Origin: Ascochyta rabiei
Lineage: Eukaryota > Ascomycota > Dothideomycetes > Pleosporales > Didymellaceae
Assembly (NCBI RefSeq): GCF_004011695.2
Contig: NC_082412.1
Span: 372,001-436,000, forward strand
Length of the DNA stretch: 64,000 nucleotides
Direction of reading: 5' to 3'
Positions 23,876 through 36,626 of this stretch are shown here, piece by piece (position 1 is the stretch's first letter; the number at the start of each line of letters is the position of its first letter). The notes under the pieces are model-generated. The model had not been told where the DNA came from and searched no databases. It was given only the letters and a program-made list of their open reading frames with translations. Both the position numbers and the translations under genes were made by a program.

Positions 23876-24400
23876 TGTTGAAGTTGTACTTTAGTCAAAG
23901 ACTGTAAGCACTGATTCTATTAGTTCTTAGGGATAAGCACGGTACTGGATTAGTAAGGGTTATTAACTAAGCAAAGCTCGTAAAGATAGGGTGCACTGAA
24001 TAGTATAGAGTAGACTGTCTAGTTTAAGTACAGGTTAAGATTCCAAAGATAAACTTAATTAACTAGGTTAAATACAAACTATAAGGGTTGTGTTCCTATA
24101 TGTTATATATCTATGCTAGGTGTATATAGCTGCGTAATACTTAGTTACTTAGTCTGCTTAGTATTACTAAGCACTACTAATTACTAAGCACTAAGCATGT
24201 TATATGCTGTAACTGCTTAGTAGTAGGCTGTGCGTTATTCCTAGGCCCTAAAGATCCTGCGACCTATAGGTCTTAAGAACAGTTATTCCTAAGTCTAATG
24301 GTTCTGCAGACCTCTAGTCCTAAGATCCTACTTCCTAGTCTCTGTGTCCTGTGTTGTTATTCTTAAATATAACTAGGGTCTATATTTCAGGTTTATAACA
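23876..24400 (-). repeat. 3' LTR of Gypsy-B (left copy, 525 bp)
   Basis: Same length as 30,452-30,976 and very similar throughout. It contains a GCTTAGT/ACTAAGCA repeat cluster near 24,140-24,200. The LTR keeps many CA dinucleotides and is much less mutated than the element interior. Confidence 0.92.
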
Positions 24401-24485
24401 CTATCCCCCTTCTGTCCTAGCTTAGTCCCTTAAGCTTTATTATATGACGTAGAGTAGTTCCTATTTCTAGTCCCTATTTACAACA

Positions 24486-25082
24486 ATGCCTAAACACCTA
24501 CAGGTATCTAGCACTATTTGCTATTAGCACCTATGTAAATTTATTAAATCCTTTAGTAAGACTATAGTTAAGAAATGTTTAACATGCGTAAAGCATAACT
24601 GTGTGTGTAAGGTTTACATTTAATCTAGGAAGTACAGCAAATGCCTGTAGTAAGGCCAGCGTTACAACATAAAGGTAACAGAGTTAGAATTTAAGCACCT
24701 TATAATAGAAAAGGAGAAGTTGCATATGCGCATAAAAGAGAGTTATAATATACAGAATGCTGCTATAAAGGCTTTAGAGAAGGCCTTAGAAGATCTTTAT
24801 ATTGCGTAAGCACGTAAAGAGCATTTGCGTTAGCAAATAGATTTGCTAGATTAGTGTGTAGAGGATGCTATTGCTATAGAGGAGCGTAGTATTAAAGAGC
24901 AAGAGCAGGATAAGGCAGGAACCCTGACGTTTAATGGTTCCTTAGGTGGTTTAGCCCTTAACCTGTTGCCTAGTACTTAGAGCGCGTTTAATAGGTTGCT
25001 GCTAGAGTACTAGGAGTCGTCTAACGTAGCAGCTCTAAATTAGTTACTTAATATTCCAACAACATCTGCTGGCAGTTCTTAA
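24486..25082 (+). pseudogene. Antisense Zn(2)-Cys(6)/coiled-coil gene of Gypsy-B, RIP-inactivated
   Basis: A single frame of 199 codons including the final TAA starts with ATG at 24,486 and lies opposite to gag-pol, 85 bp inside the 3' LTR. It contains ten internal stops, all TAG or TAA, none TGA, and no frameshift. Codons 31-60 read C-x2-C-x6-C-x8-[Y]-x2-C-x6-[Y]. The two Tyr codons (50, 60) are TAC where the sister copy at 61,725 has TGT, so the ancestral spacing is C-x2-C-x6-C-x8-C-x2-C-x6-C. That fits the fungal Zn(2)-Cys(6) binuclear-cluster pattern. A charged heptad-rich segment follows (KEKLHMRIKESY to KALEKALEDLY, about codons 74-110, continuing to about 135), likely a coiled coil. 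No transcription-factor middle domain is seen. It may regulate or bind element or host DNA; that is inference. Confidence 0.78.
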
Positions 25083-25089
25083 GGTTTGT

Positions 25090-28000
25090 TGTTAGTTCCT
25101 ACGTATTTTCTAATTCTAGGTATCCTAACCATTTAACTAGGTATTAGATTCCTTTGTTTATTTGTTAATGTGTTACTATTCTTTTAACTTTATATTTATT
25201 ATTACTGTTATTCTAGTAATAGAAGTTCTTTTAGATAGGCGTTATAGGGTTAGCTGGTTCTAATAGTAATATATAGAATACTAGATAAATCTTTACATCC
25301 TTAGGCAGATTAAGTCTGTAGTTAACTAGGCTTATCTGCTTAGCAATAAAAATTAGTCTAACCTTAATGTAGTCTAGTTTCTTTGTAAGTCTGTGTGTGC
25401 GTAGATGTTTTGTAAGGAGATAGACTTTATCCCCCTCTTTTAGCTAAGGTGCTATTTTTCTTTTCTAATTAACATATAAAATTGCTTGTAACTAAGCTCT
25501 ATTAATATTCTTAAGTAATTTCTAGTGTACTTCCTTTAGTCTTGCTACTAAGGATATTACTAATTCTGTTTAGATTACTATGTCCAATAATCTAGTAAAG
25601 AGATTTAGGTGTCTCCTGTAGTTTGCAAAGAACAGCGTTATGCCTATTACTTTTAATAGCTTATTGTTGTATGCAATTTGTGCTATAGGTAACAGTAAAA
25701 CCTAATTATCTTGTTACTAGTTGCTGTATATCTGCAGGTATGTTTCTATAGTCTAATTTGTTCTTTCTATCTGTCTATCTGTCTGTGGATAATATGCTGT
25801 TAAGAGCTTCTTCTTAGTACTAATTTGCGCTAAGAGTGTGGTCCAATAATTTAACATAAAGAGCTTGTCTCTATTGCTAATAATTAATTTAGGAATGCTG
25901 TAGTGTTAGATAATCCTATCTAAGAATACCTAAGTAAGCTGCTCTGCAGTATAGTTGTAGCAAAATAGTATTATCTTAGCAGCTTTTATAAATCTGTCTA
26001 CTATAACAAAGATTAAGTTGTAGGTGTATCCTGTAACAGGGTCTCTAGAGGTAGGTAGCTGTGTAATAAAATCTATTGTAATGTTTGTCTATAGTGCTGT
26101 AGGCGGTTCTATAGCCTGTATTTCTCTGTATTTTACATGTATACTGTGCTTATTCTGTTAGCACTTAATATAGTTTTTAATAAACTTAGTAACCTTGTCT
26201 TTTATATTACTGAACTTATAGTGTTACTTAATAAGTTCTATTGTCCTTGTAATACCAGGATGTCTATACAGCAGGTCGTTATAATGCCTACTAATAATTT
26301 CTTATTCTAATTCCTCTAGTACTTTAGATAGTATGCGTTGTTCCTGCTAAACTCACATTATGTTATTAAGCTGCTGCAATAGTCCTAATAACCTATTGTA
26401 GTTAATTCCTAGCACAGCAAACTAGTTTATAGTCTTTTCTCCTGCAAGGTTGTGTTGTTAACTAAGTGCATTAGCTCTACTGTTGTCTTTTCCTAGGGTA
26501 TACAGTATCTTGAACTTATACTGTCTAAGCATCTTAGACTATTATACTTGTTGTCTGTTAAGTGTCTTAGACGTTATAAAGTATACTAGGTTCTTGTAAT
26601 CTATATAGATAGTAAGTTCTAAGCAGCTTTCTACGTAGATTTGCTAATGTTCTAGGGCTGCTTTAATTGTTAACAGTTCTTTATTGTGCACATCGTATTG
26701 TTCTTTAGGTCCTAAGAACTTTCTTAAATAGTAGGCAATTAGGTGCTATTGTCTGTTGCGTTCCTGTGTAGCGCATACTCCTAATACTAAGTCTAAGGTA
26801 TCTGTTTTAATTTAAAGCAGCTTTCTGTTCTTAAATATAATTATAGTAGGTGGCTTAACATATGCTTACTTAAGTAACTAAAAAGTATCTTCCTATGCTT
26901 ATTTCTACTTAAAAGGCGTATCCTTCTGCGTTAGCTTAGTAAGCAATAATGCCTTTATAGGGTAGTCCTTAATAAAGCGTTAGTTAAAGTTAATAAACCT
27001 AAGAAACTCTTAAACTTGTTTTATAGTTTTAGGTGTTAGCTATTCTTTTACAACCTGCGTCTTAGTTAGGCTTATCTTTACTCTGTATCTTCCTACAATA
27101 AATCCTAGGAACTCTACTTTGTCCCTGTGCCATTCGCACTTCTTAGGTTTTAATTGCAGATCTGCTATTTCTAGGTACTTTAGAACTATCTTAATATATT
27201 ATATGTGTTCTAATATAGTTTTTAAGTATACTAAGATATTATTAAGGTATACAACTATAAATATGTCTAGGTACTCTTATAGCACATTGTTAATTAAAGC
27301 CTAACATATTACTAGTACATTAGTTAGTCTAAAGGGCATAACTAAATACTTATAAAGACTGTAGCATGTTCTAAACACTATCTTCTATTCCTTACCTTCC
27401 TTTATTTGTATAAGGTTGTATACTCCTTAAAGGTCTAAAGCAGTAAAGTATTATACTCTAGCTAACTAATCCTATAATTCTGATATATTTAGTAGCAGGT
27501 ATTAATCTTTAATTGTTATAGTATTAAGTGTTTAGAAATTAATACACATCCTTAGTTTACCGTCCTTCTTAGGCACAAACAATACTAGAAATCCTGCTAG
27601 CAATTATAACAGTTATATAAATCTTTTCTTTAGATTCTTATTAATATATTTGCGTATAATACTAAGCTCTTTCTCTAACATTCTATATATTAGCCTAAAG
27701 GGTGGTATCTTCCCTTTTTCTAGCTTAATCTTGTAATCCTAAGGCTTATGTTGCAGTAATACTACAGCTATCTTATTATCCTAAAAGAGTTCTCTAAACT
27801 CTGTGTATTCTTTAGGTATGTCCAGATTTGTACTATTCTTCTCTGTAACTCCTATTTTGTGACCTATAGGGCGTTTGGCGTCTATAGAGTTAACTGCTCT
27901 AACTTAGCACGTCTTATATGTTAAAGAGACATTATTAATCTCCTTCTTATCTACTAGCTGCAACGTACACTGCGTAGGCATTAATGCAGGGGTACTATAT

Positions 28001-30400
28001 TTGCATTGTTCTAACAAAAGTCTTTCTTGTGCCTAGTCTATCTGTAGGTTGTGCTTTTGTAACTAGAGAAGTCCTAATATAATGTTGTGCGTAGCCTTTG
28101 CAAAAACATCTAGGATAATTTCCTTATAGTGTCCCTTTATCTGTAGGGGAGTAGATAGTGTCTTATACATTATTATTAGCTCTTCTAGTATTTCTTCTCT
28201 ATTAGCTACTTAGAGCGTGTATATGTTTTCTAATTCCTTAGGGCGCATGTAGAGTCTAGCTCTAAATATTACGTCCTTAGATATGTAGTTTGCTTATGCT
28301 CCTAAGTCTAAGAGTGCTGTTAACGCTACTCTATTTAGTTTAATAGGTAGTTTAATAAGGTAATTAGTCCTAATAGTGTTAATAGATGAATCCCTAGCGC
28401 TCTTAGGCGCTGTCCTAAAAAAGTCTTATTGTTAAATCTATTATATTCCTTATAGGCCTAGTGTGTTAGACATTTAGGGTTTAGGCAATTCTGCTAATAT
28501 GCATTATAGTATTCTCTGTTAACTACTAGCTATATTTAAACTATGTCTTACAGGTCTTCTATTCTAGAAAAGTAGGCTTAGTTGTGTTTGTTAATAAGAT
28601 AATGTTTGTATAGGTTATTTATGCAGTTATACTACTATACTTAACAAGAGGCTTATCCTAATAGGAACTATCCTTGTCTAATCTTGTCTCTGTAGTGTGT
28701 AACACATTAACTATTATAGCAAGCTGTCTATGTAAGGCTTCTGTGTTTAGGATTCTGTAGGCCCACGTTATACTAGGGTTGTGGGCTAATTAGGTATTCT
28801 TACAGTTACTGCTGCATCCTCTAATTACTCTGTTAGAGTTCTTCCTTATACCAGGATTGTTCTTTAGTTTTAATTATGTTACATATTTGTTATAACTTGC
28901 AAATGCCTAATTAGAGTTAGTAGTAGTTAATAGTAGCTTGTTTAGGTTGTATCTTATCTTCTAATTTGTACTTGTTATGCTCTAAATCTTCTTTGTTCTG
29001 TATAAGCTCCTTGCACTACTATATATAGATTACTTTACTGCGTTATTACGCGCATAACTCTATTTATTAGTTATATTATTCTTTTCTAAGTTGTTCCTTA
29101 GTTGGTAATTTAATAAGGTTAAGCATGGCTTAGTCTGCAGCGATTTCCTCTGGCTTACGTTCTAAGACCAGTAATTCCTTACCATCCAGACTAAAGTAAC
29201 ATGTTCCTTTCTTTAGGAATAGTCCTTTATACTTCTTACCTATCTTAATAACTTATTCTTCTACACAGCATTTAATTACACTGTATTATTAATTGCTGTT
29301 AGGGTATAGTTCTTCTTTATCCTTCTGTAGATTAGGGTAAGGAGTTGCTGCACGTAGTGGAGGCGCGATACAATCAGCATTGTCCTTAGGTTTAGACTCT
29401 AGGTCTTCTATAAGTTGTCCTATATCTTTAGTAACTATTTCCTAGTTACTAGTATCTATAGTGTTGTCTCTATAGGTTAGAACATTAAGCTATTAAAGAA
29501 CCTTGTTCTTTATCTTACAGTCTCTTACAAAGTAGCCTAACTTACCACAGTTGTAGCACTCTTTGCTACTTCCTGTTTGTGTGCTCCCTTTAGGTTTCTT
29601 GTTCTAGCGTCTAGGTGGGCCCTTATTAAGGTTAGAGAGGTCTATTGCTTCTAGTCTGTAGTATCTACTCTAAGTGTTGCTGTAGATGCGTTAACCGCTG
29701 TTTAGCTAATAGCGTCCTCCTTGCTATCCTTAGTTTAGGTTGTTACGCTCCTGGTTCTTAGGTGCTAAACAGTTGCTAGGGGTAACAACGTAAGCTCTAG
29801 GGTTATTATAGAGCTCTTGCTAAAGTTTGTACAGTTACATATTAATGTTAATAGCTGTATTAATAAGGTTGTTAAGGGTGTTAATACTCGCGCTGGTGCG
29901 CATAAGTTCCTCCTTAACCCTAGGCTTTAGTCCTTGTCTAAACATGGTTATTAACGCAGTGTTATCCCAGTTAGTGTTAGTAGTAAGGTGCTGAAACTCT
30001 GCGGCGTAGTTAGTGGCTGATTTGTCCTGCTTAATTTGTTAGATGTTACGTTAAGCAATAGTGGGTTTGTTAGAGACTCTAAAGATTACCTTAATCTTGT
30101 CTTTAAATTAGTTAAAGTTGCCTATCTATACATCTACTTCTTCTAGTACTTTATTAGCTTAGTACTGCTGTACAAAGGGCTTAATCTATTAGAACACCTT
30201 ACCTTACATGTAGCTAGCTGCTAGAACTACTTATTTATTATAGGGAACCTTATTAGCTTAGAAGGTAAAGAAGAGGTCCTATTATATAAGCTAGTTATTA
30301 AGCTTATTACATTCTCTATAGTATTAGTCTAGTTTATTAATATTTATACTTAAGGTGTAGACAGTTTTGTTTATGTCTCTATTAACGTCTATATTAGAGC
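25090..30400 (-). pseudogene. RIP-degraded gag-pol of Gypsy-B
   Basis: Read on the minus strand from right to left: a gag zinc knuckle CYNCGKLGYFVRDC (about 29,540-29,585; the expected His reads Tyr); a protease motif ALLDLGA near 28,305-28,320; RT active site VYLNNILV near 27,228-27,255 (both Asp read Asn); RNase H TDTLDLVLGVC near 26,775-26,810; integrase FVIVDRFIKAAK near 25,980-26,010; and the integrase C-terminal motif VFYILLLEPANP near 25,240-25,290. Stops are almost all TAG/TAA. The element is not autonomous. Confidence 0.85.
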
Positions 30401-30451
30401 TATTAGGGGTAGCACATAATCCTGTAGTACTTATCTTAGGGGTGTTTAAAA

Positions 30452-30976
30452 TGTTAAAGTTGTACTTTAGTTAAAGACTGTAAGCACTAATTCTATTAGT
30501 TCTTAGGGATGAGCACAGTACTGGATTGGTAAGGGTTATTAACTAAGCAAAGCTTGTGAAGATAGGGTGCACTGAATAGTACAGAGTAGACTGTCTAGTT
30601 TAAGTACAGGTTAAGATTCTAAAGACAAACTTAATTAACTAGGTTAAACACAAACTATAAGGGTTGTGTTTCTACATGTTATATATCTATGCTAGGTATG
30701 TATAGCTACGTAATGCTTAGTTACTTAGTCTGCTTAGTATTGCTAAGCACTACTAATTACTAAGCACTAAGCACGTTATGTGCTGTGACTGCTTAGTAGT
30801 AGGCTGTGCGTTATTCCTAGGCCCTGAAGATCCTGCGACCTATAGGTCTTAAGAACAGTTATTCCTAAGTCTAATGGTTCTGCAGACCTCTAGTCCTAAG
30901 ATCCCACTTCCTGGTCTCTGTGTCCTGTGTTGTTATTCTTAAATACAACTAGGGTCTATATTTCAGGTTCGTAACA
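30452..30976 (-). repeat. 5' LTR of Gypsy-B (right copy, 525 bp)
   Basis: Pairs with 23,876-24,400. Equal length and few differences, mostly transitions, indicate that the two LTRs have not diverged structurally since insertion. Confidence 0.92.
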
Positions 30977-31367
30977 GTCCCTTAGCTATCCTTACAATAA
31001 TGCTAGACAGAATAGGTTAGTAATTATAAAGTAAAGTAGGATATAGTAGTAACTAATAAAACTAAGGGTATAGATAGCTTATATACTACTAGCCTCCTAG
31101 TTAGAGCTTTAGCCTGCGCAAACAGCTGCCTAGACCCTAGAGGTAAAGTAAGAGGTAAGAGAGGATCTCTATTCAACTTTTACTAGGTAAAGGTAGAATA
31201 AGTATTAAGCCCTCTCTAACCTTATAAGGTATTATAAATGTCTTAACTTAGTTAAAATTAGCTATAATAGGACAGACAGAGTAAACATTTCTAAAGCTAG
31301 GTTAAAATAATACAGTATTGCTAATTATATTATTGTTTAAGCTAAACAACCTAGAGAAGGGAGGTAT

Positions 31368-31569
31368 TATTAGGCGCTGGGCCTAGAGGTACCTCTACTA
31401 GTCTTAGAAAGCTACTATAGGGCTAGTGAGCCTAGACTATATAAAGGTGTTAGAGGTTATTACTAATACTCTAGTAATTAGTCTTGTTACTATATACTAC
31501 GTACCTAAATACACCTACTATCCTCTTTAACTCTATTCTCTCTTATAATTGCCTTATACACTCTTTATA
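31368..31569 (+). repeat. 3' LTR of Gypsy-A (202 bp)
   Basis: Partner of 17,184-17,385. The terminal TG of the left LTR is TA here, as expected from a RIP mutation on one strand. Confidence 0.88.
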
Positions 31570-33286
31570 CTAGTAAAATTATTATTACTAGATTTTAATC
31601 TCCTACTTACTAGAGCTAGACAGTTCTACCTTATTAAGTGCTTTTAGTAATAACAGGATAAAAGCTTTTAGTAATTCTATTACAGGTTGTGTAACGTGTA
31701 GTATTAAGACGTATAGTATTATGATGCCTGCTGTTATAGTATCTAACTTACCCCTAATATAAGGGATAAGTAGTAGCTCTATAGGTAATAGCAACACCCT
31801 AGGTACATTATTGCGTTATTAAGCGTCTAGCTCCTAACTAGGATTATTACAAGGGGGTAGCTTGTCTATGTTGCTAATAGTAAAGCAGAGTTTATATTAT
31901 GCTCCTGCTATTATAATAGCTAGGTTTTTCCTACTCTTTTACTGCTAATTAGCTGCCTGTTCTAAGAAGAGTATAAAGGATATAAATTGTAAGGTTATTA
32001 TAGGTAGGTAATAGAGTAAAGCAAGATAGAATATATAATAAGGTAATATTTAAGAGATAAGATAAATCCTTTATAGATAAGTCTTAAGGTTTATAAATCT
32101 TATATACGTGTATAGCTAGTAGGTCTCTAGACTTAGCCTAGGACCTAGCTAATGTATCTTCTAGCGTAGGGAGAATACTTATAACATTTATAGCTATAAT
32201 CTTTATAGAGATAGCCTATAATTATTACTAAACACTTCTATAAAATATTAATTGCTTTATAGCTTCTATATTATAGATTTTATTACTCTAAGGCTTTTAA
32301 ATACTCTTATTTATATATATGCAGCCCTATCTAAAGAATTTTAGAAGACTTTATTATATAGTTATTAAGATAAACGTTTGTAGTTTTTAGTAATCTTAGT
32401 AGGGTTTTAAGTAATCTGCTCTCCTATTTAATCTGCTTGCCTATAAAGTACATTATACTATAATATTACTCTATTTAGCATATTATATATATATTAATAG
32501 CCTTATAGATCTTCTATCTAAAAGAGAAGGATAAGAAGAGGTTTAGTTTAGGCTAGCAGATATCTGTAACTAAGTCTACAAACACCTCCTATAGGCGTCT
32601 GTTAGTCTAGAGTCTACCTAGGGCCTTTCTGTTAAAGCCTACAGGTTTAATTCCTAGTAACTACAGCTATTATTCTGCTCTACTAGCAGCTATACAGTTA
32701 CTATAGTATTAATAAAGAAAGAGGAGAGGTAGAGGGTAATAACTCTAGGAAATTAATTATTAGCTGCTATTCTAGCTATCCCAATAACCTTACATATAAC
32801 AACTTTTATATAAATATAAATAAATTTAATAATTTAATGCTAGAATATTAATTTTAATTTATTATTAGGAGCAGTAGCTATTTGTTATGTTATTTTAAAG
32901 TAATCTAAAAAAATTAAAAGACTATTTTTAAATCTATTTAATTATTAATAAGCTTTTTAATAGCTGACAACAGCTAGCAGCAGTTAGCCCTTATTACTAC
33001 TACTGCCAGCATACTACTGCTGTCTATCCTAGCCTTATAACATATCTAGCGCGTAATATTACTAGTTATTACGTTCACTAAGCCTAGCGTAATATAATAA
33101 TAGTGTACTTAGTTATAGACATTAAAGGATAGGTAAAAAGGAAAAATATATATAATATTGCCCTCTATACACTATTACTACTAAGCAGATTCCTAGATAC
33201 CCTTTTATTCTTACGCTATTAAAAGCGCATATGCCCTATAGCTAGCAGAAGTATTAAATACAGTTTTATAAACCCTACAGGAGTCT
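31570..33286. other. AT-rich degenerate DNA, nothing identified
   Basis: TAG/TAA-rich sequence in all frames. I see no LTRs, TIRs, catalytic motifs or tandem arrays. It is probably the older repeat into which Gypsy-A and Copia-1 inserted. Confidence 0.5.
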
Positions 33287-33291
33287 AGAAG

Positions 33292-33459
33292 TGTTAGATT
33301 AGATAGTAATAGTATTAAGTTAATAATAATGTATTAATTATCTATTCTTGTTCTATATAAGGGTAATTTTTATCTTCTCTAGGTTCTAGTAGGAGCTTTT
33401 GTACAGTTTCTTAGGAGGTATATAACCTAACATATTTCTCTAATACTTTTTATTTAATA
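33292..33459 (-). repeat. 3' LTR of Copia-1 (168 bp)
   Basis: More RIP-mutated than its partner at 40,265: for example AGGAGCTTTTGTACAG here against GGGGGCCCCTGCACGG there. Confidence 0.9.
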
Positions 33460-36400
33460 TACCCTCTTAGCTTAGATTCCTATTATAAGCTGCGTAAACT
33501 AGTTAATTAACTCTTTAACGTAAGGTCCTTTAGTTACTCTTATATCTTCTTAAGCAGGATATCTCTTAATATACCCTTCTAGCCCTTAATAAGTCCTAAT
33601 TAATTAAGAAAGCTAGCCCATTTGCTAATTAGTAAAAGTTTATAAATCTATCTATAATAATGTTGTTAGATAGGGTATATTTTACTTTTATTATTTTACA
33701 GTTAACCTCTTATTATAACTAGTATTTATGTATATTTATATGCTAAAGCTTAGGTTATATCTTAGTAATATCTTTAGTAACTAGACGTATTATCTATATA
33801 TTAATATATTTTATTATTATTATTAGATTACTTAGGGTTAACTAAAGCTCTTTTAATAGTTAAGATGTAAATATTGCTTCCTTAGCTACTTAAGACAGTG
33901 CTAGGAGCTTAGCCTTAGTAGTTAACGTTGTAACAGTATCTTGTGTATTTGCTCTCTAGGTATTAAGTCCTCTAAATGGCTTAATAGCATATCCTTAGGA
34001 AATTTTTTAGTCTATAGTATTGTTAATAAATAATATGTTTCTTATAACTTTAAGTCCTTTACTCTGTCTAAGGTTAAGTAACATATTCCTTATCTTCTGT
34101 AGGTATAGGAGCACTTAGTTAGCAGCGTCTTAGTGTTTATTACTTAGGTTAACTAGAAAGCGTATAAGCTAAAACGTAGTAAACACTATATTAGGTTAAG
34201 TAGTTACTACTACAAATAACAGGGATCTAATCTTTTACCAATATTAATTAATCCCTAGTAGTTTAGCTAGACTATTCCTAGGCTTAATTTTAATTCTAGA
34301 TATTAGCGTTTTATATCTTATATCCTGTCTTGCTATTAATTAACTATTCCTGTTAACGTATAAAGCTTATAATAATTAAATTATTTATTACTATTAATTA
34401 TATTAAACTTCTATACTAAGAAACTATTAAAGGTTGTTTCCTCTAATATACAGGCATTGTTCCTATATTTATTTAATAGCATTATCTGCCTCTAAATTGC
34501 GCTTTAGGTAGTATTTAATTATAATATTATCTATTTAGAAGAAGATAATTATTCTATCCTTATTTATATAGTATAGCTATTATAGCACTTATTAAAATCT
34601 AATTATAGCTAATATTGCTCTAAGTTCCTTCTACTATAGTAGAAGGGAGATACAGAGTATATATAGGACTTTCTATACCTTTATTAAGGTGTCTGTCTTC
34701 TAGTATCCTCTTAGCATCTATATATAGTTTTTGCAGTTAATAGCATATAGATAAACACATTTATAATATCTAATTATTTTAGTTTAAGATAATATTTTAT
34801 AGTAATAAATAATTAGTATTTTAAGTAATTAGCCTGTATGTGTTAATGTATACGTGTCTTATAACATAATATTATGTTATTAGGCTCCTCTAACTAAAAC
34901 CCTTACTTTATACTTATTAAGGTAGTATTGTTTATTAAATATATATATATAGACTTATATACAATTAAGTATTTATTATCTAGGCTTCTAAACTCGAGCT
35001 GCTAAAACTTTAGTATATTACTCTATTTGTTTATAGCTTTATAGGTGTTTATTTTCTGCTTATTTAAATATCTTATAGAGAGGATGCTCCTTTAGCTTTA
35101 AGTATGCTGTAGGTTATAGTAGAAGTTTATTCTAATATAGTTGAATTTACTTTACTATAATCCTCTTTAATTAAGTATTGTTAAAAGGTTTTTCTTTATA
35201 TTAACTAAGGTGTTCTGCCTTAGCGCCTGCTATAAAATACAGCTGCCTACAGTATTATTACAGACGTTCCTTAGTCTTATTCAAGTTAGTCTGTTGTCTT
35301 ATTATTGCTTCTCTATTTAATTAGGAATATTGCTAGCAGGGGAGTTAGTAAAGCGTGTAAGGTATGCCTTTACAATCTTTCTACCTTAGTAATACCAAGG
35401 TTGTTTAGCACTCAGAGTATCCTCCTATATTGTCTTATTCTTATAGAATATTTAGGTTTTAGGTATATGGCTCTATATAGCTAGGAGTTTAACTATACTA
35501 GTCTAAGTTATACTATCCTCTAACATAATATATATAAGGTTATCTATAATATCCTCTATTTTACTGTTAAATATTATTTCTTTATGAAACACTATATTAT
35601 AGGTGCTAATTATTTTAGCTATTAATAGGACTAAGATTTGGTATATGTTAGTCGACTAATATCGTACCAAGTATCTAATTTATGCCTTTAGGTCTTGTCT
35701 TTATAGCCTTAATATTCCTTAATAGGTGTTATTAGTTATAGTAAATGCTTTGTATCTGTATACTCTTAGGTAAGCCTTATTTAGTTTTTAAGGTCTAGTA
35801 ACTATACTATTTATAGTAGCTATATATATAAAAAATATTTTTTATAGTAATCTCTACTTATTTAGATAATTTAGTAACCAATTTTTATAGGTAAACTCCC
35901 GCTCTAGTAAATTCTAGCTAGGGTTCCTATAGTAGATTTGCGTCTACTTAAATTACACGTGCCTTTTCTTTTATTACACCCCCTAAGTGTTTAGCTGCTC
36001 TATTTCAAGCTTATATATCTAGAGTAAAAAGCTTAATTCTTAATAAGAGGGACGTGCACTATCTTTTAACCTTTTATTTAACAATAATAATTTTATTCTC
36101 TATCTTAATTACCTTAACTATAATATTAAACTGTTTCTTTAAGAACTAGACAAAGATCCTAAGTAGACAGATAATCGATCTTATAGGCCTGTTGTCCTTA
36201 AAGTAGAAGTCCTATACATACTAAAAGTGTTAGCAGTAATAAATATTTAACTTATTTCCTTATTAAAGCTTTCTACTTTATATTTATAGAAGTCTATAGC
36301 TATTTATTTACCTAGGCCTTTGTTTTTTAATTGTAGATTTCTTTATATTTAATGCTTTAACTTTAATTATCTATATATGTTATATTGCACTATTATAACA

Positions 36401-36626
36401 CCTTTATTTTTTACCCCCTTAGATTAATATATAAGGTGCTTAATTGTAGATAGTCCTAGATATCTAAGCCTCTTATGCTATATTATCGCTGTTACTCCCT
36501 ATAGTAATCTTCTATAATAATCTATATATACATAGAGTGCTACTATAGCTATATTTAGTTATTTAAAAACCTAATATCTAAAGCTTTATATTAGGATAGC
36601 TATAATAATGCTGTTTATCTAATATA

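Larger units (their letters stand above)
23876..30976 (-). mobile_element. Complete Ty3/Gypsy element Gypsy-B, nested in Gypsy-A
   Basis: The element is 7101 bp. Two 525-bp LTRs (23,876-24,400 and 30,452-30,976) start TGTTRAAGTTGTACTTTAG and end TAACA. The 5-bp target duplication GTCCC lies at 23,871-23,875 and 30,977-30,981. A pyrimidine tract (ATCCCCCTTCTGTCC) just inside the left LTR is the complement of a polypurine tract, so the element runs right to left. Gag-pol is on the minus strand, and an extra antisense gene lies next to the left (3') LTR on the plus strand. Confidence 0.93.
17184..31569 (+). mobile_element. Ty3/Gypsy chromodomain element Gypsy-A, split by Gypsy-B
   Basis: Two LTRs of 202 bp lie at 17,184-17,385 and 31,368-31,569. 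The left starts TGTCAGGCGCTGG and the right TATTAGGCGCTGG; the two changes are RIP-type. A purine-rich tract (GAGAAGGGAGG, about 31,354-31,364) precedes the right LTR, confirming plus orientation. Without the 7.1-kb nested element the retrotransposon is about 7.3 kb. The interior encodes gag, protease, reverse transcriptase, RNase H, integrase and a chromodomain, followed by an extra region with an antisense frame. I did not find a convincing target-site duplication. Confidence 0.88.

Noticed and set aside
13000..32000. Alternative genetic code or stop-codon readthrough explaining the many in-frame TAG/TAA
   Set aside because: Stops are confined to repeated elements. Catalytic Asp codons also show GAY to AAY, and His/Cys codons show CAY/TGY to TAY. 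RIP explains all of these; the four host genes use standard stops.
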